Both the position numbers and the translations under genes were made by a program. A stretch of 64,000 nt of DNA from positions 6,054,989 to 6,118,988 of the forward strand of contig NZ_CP034072.1 of the NCBI RefSeq assembly GCF_003855255.1, read 5' to 3'. Under the pieces are notes generated by a model. That model was given only the letters and a program-made list of their open reading frames with translations, had not been told where the DNA came from and ran no database searches. This document shows positions 26,251 to 35,345 of this stretch, piece after piece; the first letter of the stretch is position 1; each line of letters opens with the position of its first letter. Origin of the DNA: Mycolicibacterium nivoides. GTDB lineage: Bacteria; Actinomycetota; Actinomycetes; Mycobacteriales; Mycobacteriaceae.

Positions 26251-27942
26251 TCAGCGAGCGGGGCGGCGTAACACGGCACCGCCCTGAATGGGGCCGACCA
26301 GTTCGGCGTACTGGCCGAGCCATCCGCGTTCGGGAACTTCCCCCGCCGCACGCACGGGCCCGCCGTCGCGCACCGGGTGCGTGTCGACCCGGCGGGCGTC
26401 GAGATCGATGCTGATGATGTCGCCGTCCTGAAGTCCCGCCAGCGGACCGCCGTCGGCGGCCTCGGGCATCACCTGCCCTACGACGAGACCGTGGTTGAGT
26501 CCGGACAGCTCACCATCGGTGACCACCGCGACCTCCCCGCCCAGTCCGGCCCCGTTGAGTGCGGCGACGAAGCTGGCCGCGAACACGGTGCCCGGTCCGC
26601 CGCGCGGACCCATCCCGCGGAGCACGATCACATCGCCGCGCTGAATCCCGTTGTGTCCCAGTGCCGTAATGGCGGCATCCTCGCCCACGAACACCTTGGC
26701 CGGCCCGGCGAACTGGCGGCGAGTGGCCTTGCCCACCCCGGCGACCTTGACGATGGACCCGTCCGGAGCCAGCGAACCGCGCAGGATGATCAGGCCTGGC
26801 TCGTCGTTGATCGGATCGTCGAGGTCATGCAGCACGTCACCGTCGGCGGGACGGGCGTGCTCGGCCCGCTGGGCGACGCTGCGGCCGTCGACGGTCATCG
26901 CGTCACCGTGTAGCCGTGGCAGCAGTACCCTCATCACCGTCTGAACGCCGCCGATCCCATCGAGATCCCACACCTGGTGGCTGCCGTTGGGCCGGATCGC
27001 CGCCAGCTGCACCGCGTCTCGTCCGATCTTCTCGAACAATCCCACCACGTCGATGTCCAGATCGGCCTCGGCGGCGATGGCCGTCAGGTGCCGGACGCAG
27101 TTCACCGAACCACCCAGCGCCAGCGCCACTTCGATGGCGTTCTCAATCGAGTCGGCCGTGATGACCTGGCGGGCGGTCAGATTCTCCTCGACCATCGTCA
27201 CGATCCGCCGGCCTGCGGCGGCGGCGCTGTCCAGCATGCCTGCTGAGTTGGCGCGGGTCGGCGCAGAACCGGCCACCGTCATACCCAGCGCCTCGGCCAT
27301 GCAGTGCATGGTGTTTGCCGTTGCCAAACCGGCGCATACCCCCGGCCCCTCGATCGCCTCGTCGGCGAGCTCGCCCAATTGGTCGATGGTCATGGTGCCG
27401 GCGGCGAGCGCTCCCACCGATTCGTAGACCGTGTCGATGTCGACCGAGCAGCCGCTGTATCGGCCGCCCTTCTGATAGCCGCCGATCACCACGATCGAGG
27501 GCAGGTCGAGGCGGGCCGCTGCCATCAGATGGGCCGGGGTGGTCTTGTCGCAGGAGGACAGGAACACGATGCCGTCAAGCACCGCGCCTTCGACCGCAGC
27601 TTCCACGTCGTTGACGATCAGATCGCGGGTAGGCATCAGATATCGCGCCTTTCGGCCGGCGCTGGTGACGAAGTCGCTGGGCGCCGTGGTACGAATCTCG
27701 AACGGCAGCCCGCCGGCCTCGCGGACGGCGTCAGTCACCCGCAGCGCCACATCGTCAAGATGGGCGAAGCACACCGACAGTTTGGACGACGTGTTGACGA
27801 TCGCGATCTTTGGCTTCGATTGATCCGCGACGCTGATTCCCATCGCACTCCACTGCGCGCGGCGCACCGCCCATCGGGTGCTCCCCGGGGTGAAATTGCT
27901 GCGCAAACCCCCGCCGGAGGCACGCTCGAAGTTGTCGGTCAC
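26251..27942 (-). CDS. Dihydroxy-acid/sugar-acid dehydratase (IlvD/Edd family)
   Basis: 563 residues, full family length. Cluster-ligand cysteines are visible in LSSCDKTTPAHLMAA and GPGVCAGLATANTM, with a further Cys in SVCFAHLDDVA-type N-terminal sequence. It removes water from 2,3-dihydroxy acids using an iron-sulfur cluster and Mg. Linkage to an MHS transporter, an FAD oxidoreductase and a GntR repressor points to catabolism of a sugar acid or dihydroxy acid rather than to branched-chain amino acid synthesis (inference). Its start overlaps the stop of the FAD oxidoreductase. Confidence 0.92.
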   Translation of the reverse strand: MTDNFERASGGGLRSNFTPGSTRWAVRRAQWSAMGISVADQSKPKIAIVNTSSKLSVCFAHLDDVALRVTDAVREAGGLPFEIRTTAPSDFVTSAGRKARYLMPTRDLIVNDVEAAVEGAVLDGIVFLSSCDKTTPAHLMAAARLDLPSIVVIGGYQKGGRYSGCSVDIDTVYESVGALAAGTMTIDQLGELADEAIEGPGVCAGLATANTMHCMAEALGMTVAGSAPTRANSAGMLDSAAAAGRRIVTMVEENLTARQVITADSIENAIEVALALGGSVNCVRHLTAIAAEADLDIDVVGLFEKIGRDAVQLAAIRPNGSHQVWDLDGIGGVQTVMRVLLPRLHGDAMTVDGRSVAQRAEHARPADGDVLHDLDDPINDEPGLIILRGSLAPDGSIVKVAGVGKATRRQFAGPAKVFVGEDAAITALGHNGIQRGDVIVLRGMGPRGGPGTVFAASFVAALNGAGLGGEVAVVTDGELSGLNHGLVVGQVMPEAADGGPLAGLQDGDIISIDLDARRVDTHPVRDGGPVRAAGEVPERGWLGQYAELVGPIQGGAVLRRPAR

Positions 27943-29351
27943 GATTCCTGCCTTTCTGAATGCGCTGCAACAGCGGTCGCCGACTCAAGCGCACTTCCGT
28001 TGGCGATCATGCGGGTCTGGATGTCCCGCACGTCGAGGTCGCGGTAGGCCACACCGGAGTCCAGCGAGAGAAGTGTGGCAACCGCTGCGGCGTGACCGTA
28101 TTCAAAACACTGCGCGGTGACGCGGGCCGAAGCCAAGGCGTGGTGCTCGGCGCTCAGACATCGGCCCGCCACAACGACGTTCTCGCCGTGTTCGGGCACG
28201 AGCGCACCGAACGGCACGTCGTAGTAGTCGTCCAACAACCAATGCAGCCGCGGCTTTTCGCCGTCGTGCAGTTCAATCGGCCAGGGGGAACGGCAGATCG
28301 AGTCCGCCCGTTTGGTTCCGTCCACGACGTCGACGTCGCGTAACGTTTGCACCCCCGCCACCGTCCGGGTTTGCCGAATGCCTGCTTCGACGCCGGTATC
28401 AACGACAAACGCATCGCCACAACCGGGCACGGTGCCGGAGAGAAAGCGGGCGTAGTCACGAACCTGTTGACGGCCGCCGATCTCGGCGAGGGTGAAGTCA
28501 GCAGGGTCGATGACGTTGAGCATCCGGCCGTCAGGGGCCGTCAGCCTGGTGGCGTTGACCAGCAGCTCCCCTGGTCGACTGGTGGCGAAGACCCAGATCT
28601 TGTTGCGCGGCAGGTCAACACCGCCGACGCGAGCGTCGTCGATCGCCGCTGTCACCCACGCCGGACTGATGGTGTCATCGCCCCACGCCGCCCAGAATCT
28701 CTCCGTGTCGACGTTGCCCAGCCGAAAGAACATGGTCGGGTTCTGGATGCGCCCGTCGGCACCGAACCGGTATGCGCCGCCGCCGCGCGCCACGACCGCG
28801 CCGTCGCCGGAGGCGTCGATGATTCGAGCCGCCCGTATCACGCCGACTCCGGCGTTGGAGGCCACCAGCAGACCACGGTAGTGACCGTCCTCGACCAAAA
28901 CATCGATTACCTGGGTATGGAACAGGATGCGCGCCCCGGCCCCGGTCAGCAGCCCGTCGGCGGATTCGCGCCACATCAGCGGGTCGTGTGCTGCGGTAAA
29001 GGTCTTGCCGTAGCGCTGGGGTTCGGTCAGGCCACCGCGCGAGGTGAGGTCTGCAGCAAAACGCTCGGCGAAACCGTGCACCACCTGCTCAGGGTGACGG
29101 GCATCCTCGGACGCCAGGTACATCCCGCAGATCGTCCCCGACAACCCGGCCACTGCCGCCCCGCCGGCGAATCCGTACTTCTCGATCACCAGCACCCGCG
29201 CGCCCGCTTCGGCGGCGATCGTGGCTGCGGCGACTCCCGCCGCGCCGGCCCCAACCACCGCGACATCGACCTCGTCGACCAGCGGAAAATGGCGGGTCGC
29301 AGCCTGTTCGAGCCCGAGATTCAACCGCCATTCAACCGATATATCAGTCAT
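27939..29351 (-). CDS. FAD-dependent oxidoreductase (FAD_oxidored family)
   Basis: 470 residues with an N-terminal Rossmann loop VDVAVVGAGAAGVAAATIAA and IEKYGFAGGAAVAG, the layout of PF12831-type enzymes. A later ARIIDASGDGAVVARGGG segment and ENVVVAGRCLSAEHHALAS near the C-terminus complete the FAD site. It may oxidise a hydroxy acid in the same pathway as the dehydratase. First gene of the leftward operon, divergent from a GntR regulator. Confidence 0.85.
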   Translation of the reverse strand: MTDISVEWRLNLGLEQAATRHFPLVDEVDVAVVGAGAAGVAAATIAAEAGARVLVIEKYGFAGGAAVAGLSGTICGMYLASEDARHPEQVVHGFAERFAADLTSRGGLTEPQRYGKTFTAAHDPLMWRESADGLLTGAGARILFHTQVIDVLVEDGHYRGLLVASNAGVGVIRAARIIDASGDGAVVARGGGAYRFGADGRIQNPTMFFRLGNVDTERFWAAWGDDTISPAWVTAAIDDARVGGVDLPRNKIWVFATSRPGELLVNATRLTAPDGRMLNVIDPADFTLAEIGGRQQVRDYARFLSGTVPGCGDAFVVDTGVEAGIRQTRTVAGVQTLRDVDVVDGTKRADSICRSPWPIELHDGEKPRLHWLLDDYYDVPFGALVPEHGENVVVAGRCLSAEHHALASARVTAQCFEYGHAAAVATLLSLDSGVAYRDLDVRDIQTRMIANGSALESATAVAAHSERQES

Positions 29352-29379
29352 GGATGGACGGTACATCGATGGTCGCGAT

Positions 29380-29398
29380 ATTGTCTACCCGTGACAAT
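29380..29398. promoter_or_regulatory. Inverted repeat in the FAD oxidoreductase/GntR divergent region
   Basis: ATTGTC-N7-GACAAT lies in the 59 bp between the two divergent starts. Position and symmetry fit a GntR operator repressing both promoters, and support ATG 29411 as start of the regulator. Confidence 0.55.
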
Positions 29399-29410
29399 GG
29401 GCACCCTGCG

Positions 29411-30067
29411 ATGACCGGAGTCTTGCCCAACAAGGCTGACCAGGCATTCCTGCAAATAGAACGCCTGATCGTGCTGCAGGAGCTTCCGCCTGGCTCGTTG
29501 GTGTCGGAGAAACAACTTATGGAGCTGACCGGGCTGGGGCGTACGCCCGTCCGGGAGGCGCTGCAGCGGCTGGCGCGCGAGCGGCTCGTTGAGATCCATG
29601 CCAACCGCGGCGTGCTCGTGGCCGCGGCCTCGATCGAGGCGCAGCTTAAACTGCTCGAATTGCGCCGGACGTTGGAGCCATTCGCGGTCCGGCTCGCGGC
29701 GCAACGGGCCAACGCCGACCAGCGGCGCACCGCGGCCACGCTCGCTGAGGAAGTTCTCGGCGCCACCGCGTCGGTGGACGATTTCGCCACGTTCCTGCGG
29801 GACGCGCACGCACTGGTGGTGAGCGCGACGCACAACGAGTTCGTCGAGGTAGCGATGGCGCCTCTGCAGGGGTTGTCCCGGCGATTCTGGTTCGGCAATC
29901 TCACCGACCCGCATCAAGATCTGGCCCAGGCCGGCGAATTGCACGCCGCTATCCTGGCCGCCATCGCCGCCGGGGACGCCGAAGCCGCCGAAGCGGCGTC
30001 GCTCGCACTCAGTGACTACCTGTTGGCCTTCGCCTATGCCACTCTGCCGCCTCAGACCCGAGACTGA
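29411..30067 (+). CDS. GntR-family regulator (FadR subfamily)
   Basis: 218 residues. The winged HTH reads GSLVSEKQLMELTGLGRTPV then REALQRLARERLVEIHANRG, and the C-terminal part is an all-helical FCD domain with metal-site residues in FLRDAHALVVSATHN and ELHAAILAAIAAGD. It probably senses a carboxylic acid intermediate and controls the divergent FAD oxidoreductase, dehydratase and transporter. ATG 29354 and 29369 are in frame, but would leave no room for a divergent promoter. Confidence 0.9.
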   Translation: MTGVLPNKADQAFLQIERLIVLQELPPGSLVSEKQLMELTGLGRTPVREALQRLARERLVEIHANRGVLVAAASIEAQLKLLELRRTLEPFAVRLAAQRANADQRRTAATLAEEVLGATASVDDFATFLRDAHALVVSATHNEFVEVAMAPLQGLSRRFWFGNLTDPHQDLAQAGELHAAILAAIAAGDAEAAEAASLALSDYLLAFAYATLPPQTRD

Positions 30068-30131
30068 CCCACAGCGACGGCAACGACCCGCGAGCGAGTT
30101 CTAAATCGCCACGGTAGATCTGGAGATTCTC

Positions 30132-30395
30132 ATGCACGGGTCCGCTGGACTACCGGAGACGCTGGCACCAGCCGATCAACGGGCCACCGAAATCCATTTG
30201 GACACCGGGGTTTCCATCGCCTACCACCTCGTGGGCGACGAGGACCGGGTTGCCGCGCAACTGCGCCGGTTCGCCGAAGCCCGCGTGACGGAGTTCTTCG
30301 GATTCCAGTACCGCGACTCCGGATGCCGGCTCAACACCGACATTCGCGGCCGGGATCGAAACCTGAACGACTACCCGCCCCGATGTCGGCGTTGA
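30132..30395 (+). pseudogene. Possible relic of a luciferase-like (LLM) oxidoreductase C-terminus
   Basis: An 87-codon frame contains AYHLVGDEDRVAAQLRRFAE followed by ARVTEFFGF, resembling the end of F420/FMN-dependent LLM proteins (VGDPDTVAERLRALADAGVTE-like). The rest has no family resemblance. It is isolated between a GntR gene and a convergent DUF3237 gene. Weak call. Confidence 0.35.
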
Positions 30396-30405
30396 CCTTA
30401 CTTAT

Positions 30406-30426
30406 TGACCGGCAGTCTGCCGGTCA
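30406..30426. terminator. Hairpin terminator candidate at the end of DUF3237 copy 1
   Basis: TGACCGGCA-GTC-TGCCGGTCA, nine perfect base pairs with a 3-nt loop; its right arm contains the DUF3237 stop codon. No long T tract follows, as is common in mycobacteria. Confidence 0.6.
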
Positions 30427-30882
30427 GATAACGACTCGGAAGACTTGGAATTCGACGACGGGTCCGGGTTGGATGCGTCCCTGTCCGACGAAGATGCTCT
30501 GGTTGACCCAGGCATATTTGGGGTCACCGGATTCCAGGCGTGGGGTGGTGACGAAGTAGTGGTCGCCGAAGTCGGTGCCGCTGTTGGCGCCGCCGAGGGC
30601 GCCTGCAGCGGCTTCGTTGACCTCTACCAGGCCTTGGTAGCTCATGTAGATGACGGCGCCGTCGTCGGTGTAGAACTGGGCGCGCACGTCGAGTCGGCCG
30701 TAGCCGTCTTCGCCGGCCAGTAGCCAGTCCCCGCCGCCGGGGGCGGCGGTGCCGCTGAATCGGTTTCCGGTGACTTTGCCTCCGGTGACGGCGAGGACTT
30801 GGCGTAGTCCGTAGGGACCCGGACCGACGATCTGAGGTTCGGCCAGCTCTGCGGTGTAGCTGAACTCCGGTTCCAACTTCAC
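30424..30882 (-). CDS. DUF3237 (UPF0311) protein, copy 1
   Basis: 152 residues, the length of a single DUF3237 beta-barrel domain; motifs seen are GPGPYGLRQVLAVTGG, GGGDWLLAGEDGYGRLDVRA and PKYAWVNQSIFVGQGRI. Function of the family is not established. GTG 30882 overlaps the stop of the SnoaL-like gene (GTGA). The protein matches copy 2 (39107-39565) except for the last two residues (VI versus AA). Confidence 0.92.
   Translation of the reverse strand: MKLEPEFSYTAELAEPQIVGPGPYGLRQVLAVTGGKVTGNRFSGTAAPGGGDWLLAGEDGYGRLDVRAQFYTDDGAVIYMSYQGLVEVNEAAAGALGGANSGTDFGDHYFVTTPRLESGDPKYAWVNQSIFVGQGRIQPGPVVEFQVFRVVI
30432..30876 (-). repeat. 445-bp inverted repeat, left copy (inside DUF3237 copy 1)
   Basis: Reading the minus strand here gives the same bases as 39113-39557 on the plus strand; by eye no difference was found over 445 bp. 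Divergence begins at base 6 of the coding sequence and 8 bases before its end, so the repeat is nearly exactly the gene. Confidence 0.88.
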
Positions 30883-31361
30883 TGGGCAGCCCCCACTCCC
30901 GCGGCTGACATCACAGCTGACATGCCCTCGGCGATCACGTCGCGGCCAAAGGCCTCGAGCACAACATTGGGATTGAAGTACTCGCGGATCAGCACAACCT
31001 TCCCGTCCCGGATCCGCATATGGGTGCAATAGGTATTGGCGTAGATCTTGCCGGTCTGCGTGACCGTCGCCTTTCCGTGCAGCTCCAGAATGAAGAGTTC
31101 CGGGTCGGTCGTGTCGTGCACGGTCAGCGAATCGATCCGGAGGTCGGGCACCGACGCGAAGAACCAGTCGATGAAATGACCGATCAGGTGTCGGCCGGGC
31201 ACGGTATCGGCGAGCGGCTCAGGAGCGAAGGGCATCTCCCAGACGCCATCCTCGGCAAAGTTGTCCTTCCACGCCTCCAGCGCCTCACCACGAGGAGGAC
31301 CGTCATCGAGGGCCTCCCAGAATCGCTCAACCGTCGCGCGGTTGTCCGTTTGTACGCTCAT
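30879..31361 (-). CDS. SnoaL-like/limonene-epoxide-hydrolase-like protein
   Basis: 160 residues of the NTF2-like cone fold: ATVERFWEALDDG, WKDNFAEDGVWEMPFAP, GRHLIGHFIDWFFASVPDLR and ANTYCTHMRIRDGKVVLIRE followed by YFNP. Members act as epoxide hydrolases, ketosteroid isomerases, cyclases or small-ligand binders; no specific catalytic set could be assigned. ATG 31361 has GGAGG upstream. First gene of a two-gene operon with DUF3237, behind an EthR-type operator. Confidence 0.85.
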   Translation of the reverse strand: MSVQTDNRATVERFWEALDDGPPRGEALEAWKDNFAEDGVWEMPFAPEPLADTVPGRHLIGHFIDWFFASVPDLRIDSLTVHDTTDPELFILELHGKATVTQTGKIYANTYCTHMRIRDGKVVLIREYFNPNVVLEAFGRDVIAEGMSAVMSAAGVGAAQ

Positions 31362-31414
31362 GCGCCCGCCTCCATCTCTCGGTCGACTGCCGTCACAGTC
31401 GGATGTCAAAACCG

Positions 31415-31454
31415 AGAGTGCACCATACGTCGTTAATAGTCAACACTCTGTCGA
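31415..31454 (-). promoter_or_regulatory. Promoter with EthR-type operator (box 1) for SnoaL-like/DUF3237 operon
   Basis: On the minus strand: operator TCGACA-GAG-TGTTGA (31454-31440), overlapping -35 TTGACT (31443-31438), a 17-bp spacer, and -10 CACTCT (31420-31415). The stretch from operator to -10 is closely related to that before DUF3237 copy 2, both ending GTGCACTCTCGG. Confidence 0.72.
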
Positions 31455-31517
31455 TACATGACGCATCCGTTGCCCCAGAACGCGACTCGCGATCCTCGAG
31501 GCGGAGACCACCATCGT

Positions 31518-31557
31518 TCGACATTCCGTTGATTAATATCAACATCGAGTTTAAAAT
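31518..31557 (+). promoter_or_regulatory. Promoter with EthR-type operator (box 5) for CurA-like reductase
   Basis: Operator TCGACA-TTC-CGTTGA (31518-31532) overlaps -35 TTGATT (31529-31534); after 17 bp comes -10 TAAAAT (31552-31557), about 90 bp before the gene. A 16-bp palindrome-like GTTGATTAATATCAAC spans the -35; a 15/16 match to its reverse complement occurs at 38949-38964. Confidence 0.7.
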
Positions 31558-31648
31558 CATTGTGGGCCTTGCCGCGATCCCTTTGGATGCCCCGCTTACG
31601 CGCCCCAAGGATCACCATTCCAGTCACCGCCGACAACGAGGATTCGCC

Positions 31649-32686
31649 ATGAAAACACCCACCAACCGGCTGTTTCGCCTGCAGAGGCGGCCGCAAGGCC
31701 AGGTCACCGAACAAGATCTCGAGTGGGTCGAGGAGACCATCCCCGATATTGCAGAGGGGCAGGCGTTGATCCGCACGCTGTACCTGTCGCTCGACCCCAC
31801 AAACCGTGTCTGGATGAGCCAGTTGCGTTCCTACATCCCGCCAGTCGAGTTGGGTGCGGTGATGCGGGGCCTCGGTGTCGGACAGGTGATCGAAAGCCGG
31901 CGAGACGATCTACCGGTCGGCGCATTCGTGCTCGGCTTCACCGGCTGGCAAGAGTATTGTGTCGCTGACGATTCCGTTCTGGAGTTTCCGTTCACAGTGC
32001 TGCCCGACCCACTGCCGGCGCCGCTTTCGGCATTCCTGGGAGTACTTGGCCACACCGGAATTTCAGCGTTCATCGGTATCGAGCTGGGCGATCCGCAGCC
32101 CGGGGAGACGGTTGTCGTTTCCGCCGCCGGGGGCGCGGTCGGTTCGATCGCCGGACAGTTGGCCAAGCAGCGAGGAGCCCGCGTGGTCGGCATCGCCGGC
32201 GGAGCCGAGAAGTGCCGACACCTGGTGGAGGAACTGGGATTCGACGCATGCGTAGACCGGCACTCGGACGACTGGCGCGAGCAACTCGACGAAGTGACCC
32301 CCGACGGCATCGACGTCGACTTCGAGAACGTGGGCGGCCCGATCATGGATCACGTCCTGGGCCGGTTGAACATCGGTGCACGAGTGGCGCTGTGTGGTTT
32401 GATCTCGGAGTACGACACCTACAACGACGACGGAGACCAACCGGGCCTGCGCAACGCAAACCAGTTGCTCATGCAGCGAGCCACCCTGCGGGGTTTCATC
32501 GTCACCGACCACATCGAGCGCTACGCCGAGATCATCGGCAAACTCGCCGCGGCACTGGGCGAGGGCTCGGTCAGCTACGACGAAACCGTCGTCGAAGGCC
32601 TGGAAAACGCACGGGAAACCCTCAATCAGGCACTCTCCGGCGGCGCGCGAGGAAAGACGGTCGTCCAGGTCGCACCGCTCCCCTAA
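31649..32686 (+). CDS. NADP-dependent MDR oxidoreductase (CurA/PTGR-like)
   Basis: 345 residues of the zinc-independent medium-chain reductases that reduce enone double bonds. Family marks: SLDPTNRVWMSQLRSYIPPV near residue 50, the cofactor loop VVSAAGGAVGSIAGQLAKQR and GIDVDFENVGGPIMDHVLGR. It could reduce an unsaturated ketone or enoyl intermediate of the pathway. The GAGGA before ATG 31649 is the ribosome-binding site. Confidence 0.92.
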   Translation: MKTPTNRLFRLQRRPQGQVTEQDLEWVEETIPDIAEGQALIRTLYLSLDPTNRVWMSQLRSYIPPVELGAVMRGLGVGQVIESRRDDLPVGAFVLGFTGWQEYCVADDSVLEFPFTVLPDPLPAPLSAFLGVLGHTGISAFIGIELGDPQPGETVVVSAAGGAVGSIAGQLAKQRGARVVGIAGGAEKCRHLVEELGFDACVDRHSDDWREQLDEVTPDGIDVDFENVGGPIMDHVLGRLNIGARVALCGLISEYDTYNDDGDQPGLRNANQLLMQRATLRGFIVTDHIERYAEIIGKLAAALGEGSVSYDETVVEGLENARETLNQALSGGARGKTVVQVAPLP

Positions 32687-32703
32687 CCCGTCAAGGAAAC
32701 AGA

Positions 32704-32743
32704 GCGCAACCCAACCGGCGGTAAGGCACCGGTTGGGTTGCGC
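32704..32743. terminator. Strong bidirectional hairpin between convergent genes
   Basis: GCGCAACCCAACCGG (32704-32718) pairs perfectly over 15 bp with CCGGTTGGGTTGCGC (32729-32743), 10-nt loop. It lies between the convergent CurA-like and acyl-CoA ligase genes and can serve both strands; no T tract. Confidence 0.8.
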
Positions 32744-32888
32744 GGCAACGGAAAAGCCAGTCAATAATGGCCGCGTTCGTATGACGCGCGTTCTCGTTTA
32801 GCCGAAGGCATCGAGCGTGAACGACGCCGCCGACAGTTGGACAGGCCGAATCACCGCAGTATCAGATGAACTCGCAATGGCGTAGTGC

Positions 32889-34388
32889 TCAGCTGATCCC
32901 GGTGACGTTGGGCGGTTGCACCTCGCGTCGGAGGATCTTGCCGGTCGGGCCCTTGGGCACCGAGTCGACGAACCAGATTTCGCGAGGGTATTTATACGCG
33001 GCAAGGCGATCTCGGACGAACGTCTTCAATTCGCCGACTTCTGCGTACACCCCGGATTTGAGGGCAACGGCCGCGCCGATCTCCTCCCCCAGGTCTGCGT
33101 GTTTGATGCCGATCACCGCCGCTTCGGCGACAGCAGGATGTTCGTAGAGCACTTCCTCGACTTCGCGGGGGTACACGTTGTACCCACCCCGAATTATCAG
33201 ATCTTTCTTCCTGTCCACGATGGTGTAGTAGCCGTCGCCGTCGCGAATGGCGATGTCCCCGGTACGGAACCACCCATCGGGGATGGCTTCGGCCGTTGCC
33301 TCAGGTCGGTTCCAGTATCCCTTCATCAGATTCTCGCCCTGGATGGCGATCTCGCCAGGTACGCCATCAGCTATGTCCTCGCCATCATCGCCGACGATGC
33401 GCAGCGCGCAGCCCCGCACAGGTATCCCGATGGTGCCGGGTCTGCGCTGGTGGCCGGGCTGGTTGAAACAGGCAATGGGCGCCGTCTCTGAGAGTCCGTA
33501 CCCTTCGTAGATCTCACAGTCGAACTTGCGCTCAAACGCCTTGAGAATCTCGACAGGCATGGGTGCACCGCCGGTAATACACGTGCGGAGCGAGGACATG
33601 TCGGCGTTATCCGCATCGGGAGAGTGCAGCATCGCGGCGTACATGGTGGGAACGCCTTCGAGAACCGTCACTCGGTCCCGGGCCAGGACCTCCAATGCCT
33701 TAGCGGCCTCGAAACGAGGAAGAAGCGTGAGGAGGGAACCGGCTTTGACTGCTGCATTGAGCCCGCAGGTGAGCCCGAAGACATGGAACAGTGGTAAGCA
33801 GCCAAGGATCACGTCTTCGGGGCCCACGTTGATCAACGTGTCCACTGTCGTCGCGGCGTTGGAGGACATGTTCCGGTGGGTGAGTTCTGCACCCTTGGGC
33901 TTCCCGGTGGTCCCCGAGGTGTAAAGAATCACCGCAGTATCGTCGTCGGTTCGCTCGGCTGCTTCATGGATTAGGTTGCTGGACAGGTTGTTAGGGCCCG
34001 TAGGGGGCACCAATACCGAGCGAATTCCGACTTTCGCCGCTGCGGCCGGCACGACGGAATCGCTGCCCTCCAGCCCGTACACCACCGTCATACCCGAGTC
34101 GGTGAGGTAGTACTCGACCTCACGTGCACTGAGCAGCGGATTCATGGGAACCGCGACAGCGCCCGCCAGGAGCACGCCGTAGAACATCACTGGGTATGCC
34201 GGGACGTTCGGAAGCACCAGGCCGACCCGGTCGCCGGGGAGCACACCTTGGGCTCGCAGATCTGCGGCCACAGCCGAAGCGTGGTCATAGAGCTGCCGGT
34301 AGGACAGCACGTATTCGTCGAGCTTCACGGCCGGCCGGTCCCCGTACTCGTGCGCAGTCGCGACCAGGTTGCCAGCGAGGTTGGACAC
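32889..34388 (-). CDS. Acyl-CoA ligase (fatty-acid/aryl AMP-forming)
   Basis: 499 residues of the ANL superfamily. P-loop [17 protein letters not shown]5 motif [12 protein letters not shown]7 GWFRTGDIA and the A10 Lys in PTGKILRRE are intact. It makes an acyl-CoA from a carboxylic acid, ATP and CoA. GTG 34388 follows AGGAG. Divergent from the EthR-like repressor, with an operator over its -35 region, so induced with the other units of the regulon. Chain type cannot be decided. Confidence 0.93.
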   Translation of the reverse strand: MSNLAGNLVATAHEYGDRPAVKLDEYVLSYRQLYDHASAVAADLRAQGVLPGDRVGLVLPNVPAYPVMFYGVLLAGAVAVPMNPLLSAREVEYYLTDSGMTVVYGLEGSDSVVPAAAAKVGIRSVLVPPTGPNNLSSNLIHEAAERTDDDTAVILYTSGTTGKPKGAELTHRNMSSNAATTVDTLINVGPEDVILGCLPLFHVFGLTCGLNAAVKAGSLLTLLPRFEAAKALEVLARDRVTVLEGVPTMYAAMLHSPDADNADMSSLRTCITGGAPMPVEILKAFERKFDCEIYEGYGLSETAPIACFNQPGHQRRPGTIGIPVRGCALRIVGDDGEDIADGVPGEIAIQGENLMKGYWNRPEATAEAIPDGWFRTGDIAIRDGDGYYTIVDRKKDLIIRGGYNVYPREVEEVLYEHPAVAEAAVIGIKHADLGEEIGAAVALKSGVYAEVGELKTFVRDRLAAYKYPREIWFVDSVPKGPTGKILRREVQPPNVTGIS

Positions 34389-34538
34389 GGTTGACTCCTA
34401 CGTCGAAAGAGAGGTCGCATTTTCATTCCGCGGCCAGGCGTGCGAATCCCGTTTGAGCGCGGGCAGAACAGCGGCCGAATCTGAGTCGACGGCCGGCGCC
34501 GACACGCACGTCAAAGGCGAGGCCGTTACAACTCTCAT

Positions 34539-34578
34539 AGTATGCACTAATCGTGGGTGATAATCAACACAATGTCGA
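34539..34578 (-). promoter_or_regulatory. Promoter with EthR-type operator (box 2) for the acyl-CoA ligase
   Basis: On the minus strand: TCGACA-TTG-TGTTGA (34578-34564), -35 TTGATT (34567-34562), 17-bp spacer, -10 CATACT (34544-34539; TACTAT two bases on is an alternative). The operator lies 57-71 bp before the repressor start and may also autoregulate it. Confidence 0.7.
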
Positions 34579-34634
34579 TAATTACCGGTACATCCGCCCG
34601 TGGTGCACCTGTTTCGCGGTTGGCCTGACCTATC

Positions 34635-35345
34635 ATGTTTCGCATGGCGTCCACTTCATCTTTCAACCTGAGCACCACAGAAACACGGGTGGGCCGACGA
34701 AACATCAAAGGTGACAGACGCGAACAAGCCATCCTCGAAGGTGCTTACGACATGCTGCGCACAGTGCCGCTGCGCAACATTTCCATCGACGATCTCACCA
34801 AGCGCGCGGGGCTGTCGCGGTCATCGTTCTACTTCTACTTCGAGTCCAAGTGGCAGCTGTTGTCTGCGCTGCTCTCGCGGGTCACCGCCGACGTGTTCCA
34901 AGCATCGCAACTGATTTTTGAACGTCCAGCAGGTATGCCGCCGGAGGCTGCCATCGAGCACGCGGTCAACGAAGTTATTCAGGTGTGGGAACAGCACGGT
35001 CACGTTCTTCGTGAAGTAGCCGACGCCGCTGCCGCCGAGCCAGACTTGCAGGCCCAGTGGGACTCCATCCTCGGCCGGTTCATCGACGCTGCGGCGGCAG
35101 GCATCGAGCGCGACAGAGAGACCGGCGTGGCCATCGCCGGCCCGCCGGCCAGATCGTTGGCTGCTGCGTTGATGTGGATGGGTGAACGCAACCTCGCCTT
35201 GATGAGTCTGCGCAGCGACAACGCAATCCCGTTGGAGGACATGACCGAAACGGTGACGACGATCTGGCTGCGGACGGTCTACGGCCTTGAGTGGAAGCCG
35301 CGCGAGAAGCCCACTAAACGCCGCAAGCCCTCCTCGAAGACGTGA
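34635..35345 (+). CDS. EthR-like TetR-family repressor
   Basis: 236 residues. The HTH reads VPLRNISIDDLTKRAGLSRS then SFYFYFESKWQLLSALLSRV, very like the mycobacterial EthR group (ISVDDLAKGAGISRPTFYFY from memory), and the C-terminal half keeps the EthR layout up to TIWLRTVYGLEW. It sits at the centre of five transcription units whose promoters carry TCGACA-N3-YGTTGA operators, which resemble the known ethA-ethR operator. A basic tail KPTKRRKPSSK ends the protein inside a terminator stem. ATG 34644 is an alternative start. Confidence 0.92.
   Translation: MFRMASTSSFNLSTTETRVGRRNIKGDRREQAILEGAYDMLRTVPLRNISIDDLTKRAGLSRSSFYFYFESKWQLLSALLSRVTADVFQASQLIFERPAGMPPEAAIEHAVNEVIQVWEQHGHVLREVADAAAAEPDLQAQWDSILGRFIDAAAAGIERDRETGVAIAGPPARSLAAALMWMGERNLALMSLRSDNAIPLEDMTETVTTIWLRTVYGLEWKPREKPTKRRKPSSKT

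Noticed and set aside
34389..34456. Plus-strand frame 34196-34456 as a small gene
   Set aside because: It is antisense to the ligase N-terminus and has a composition typical of shadow frames.
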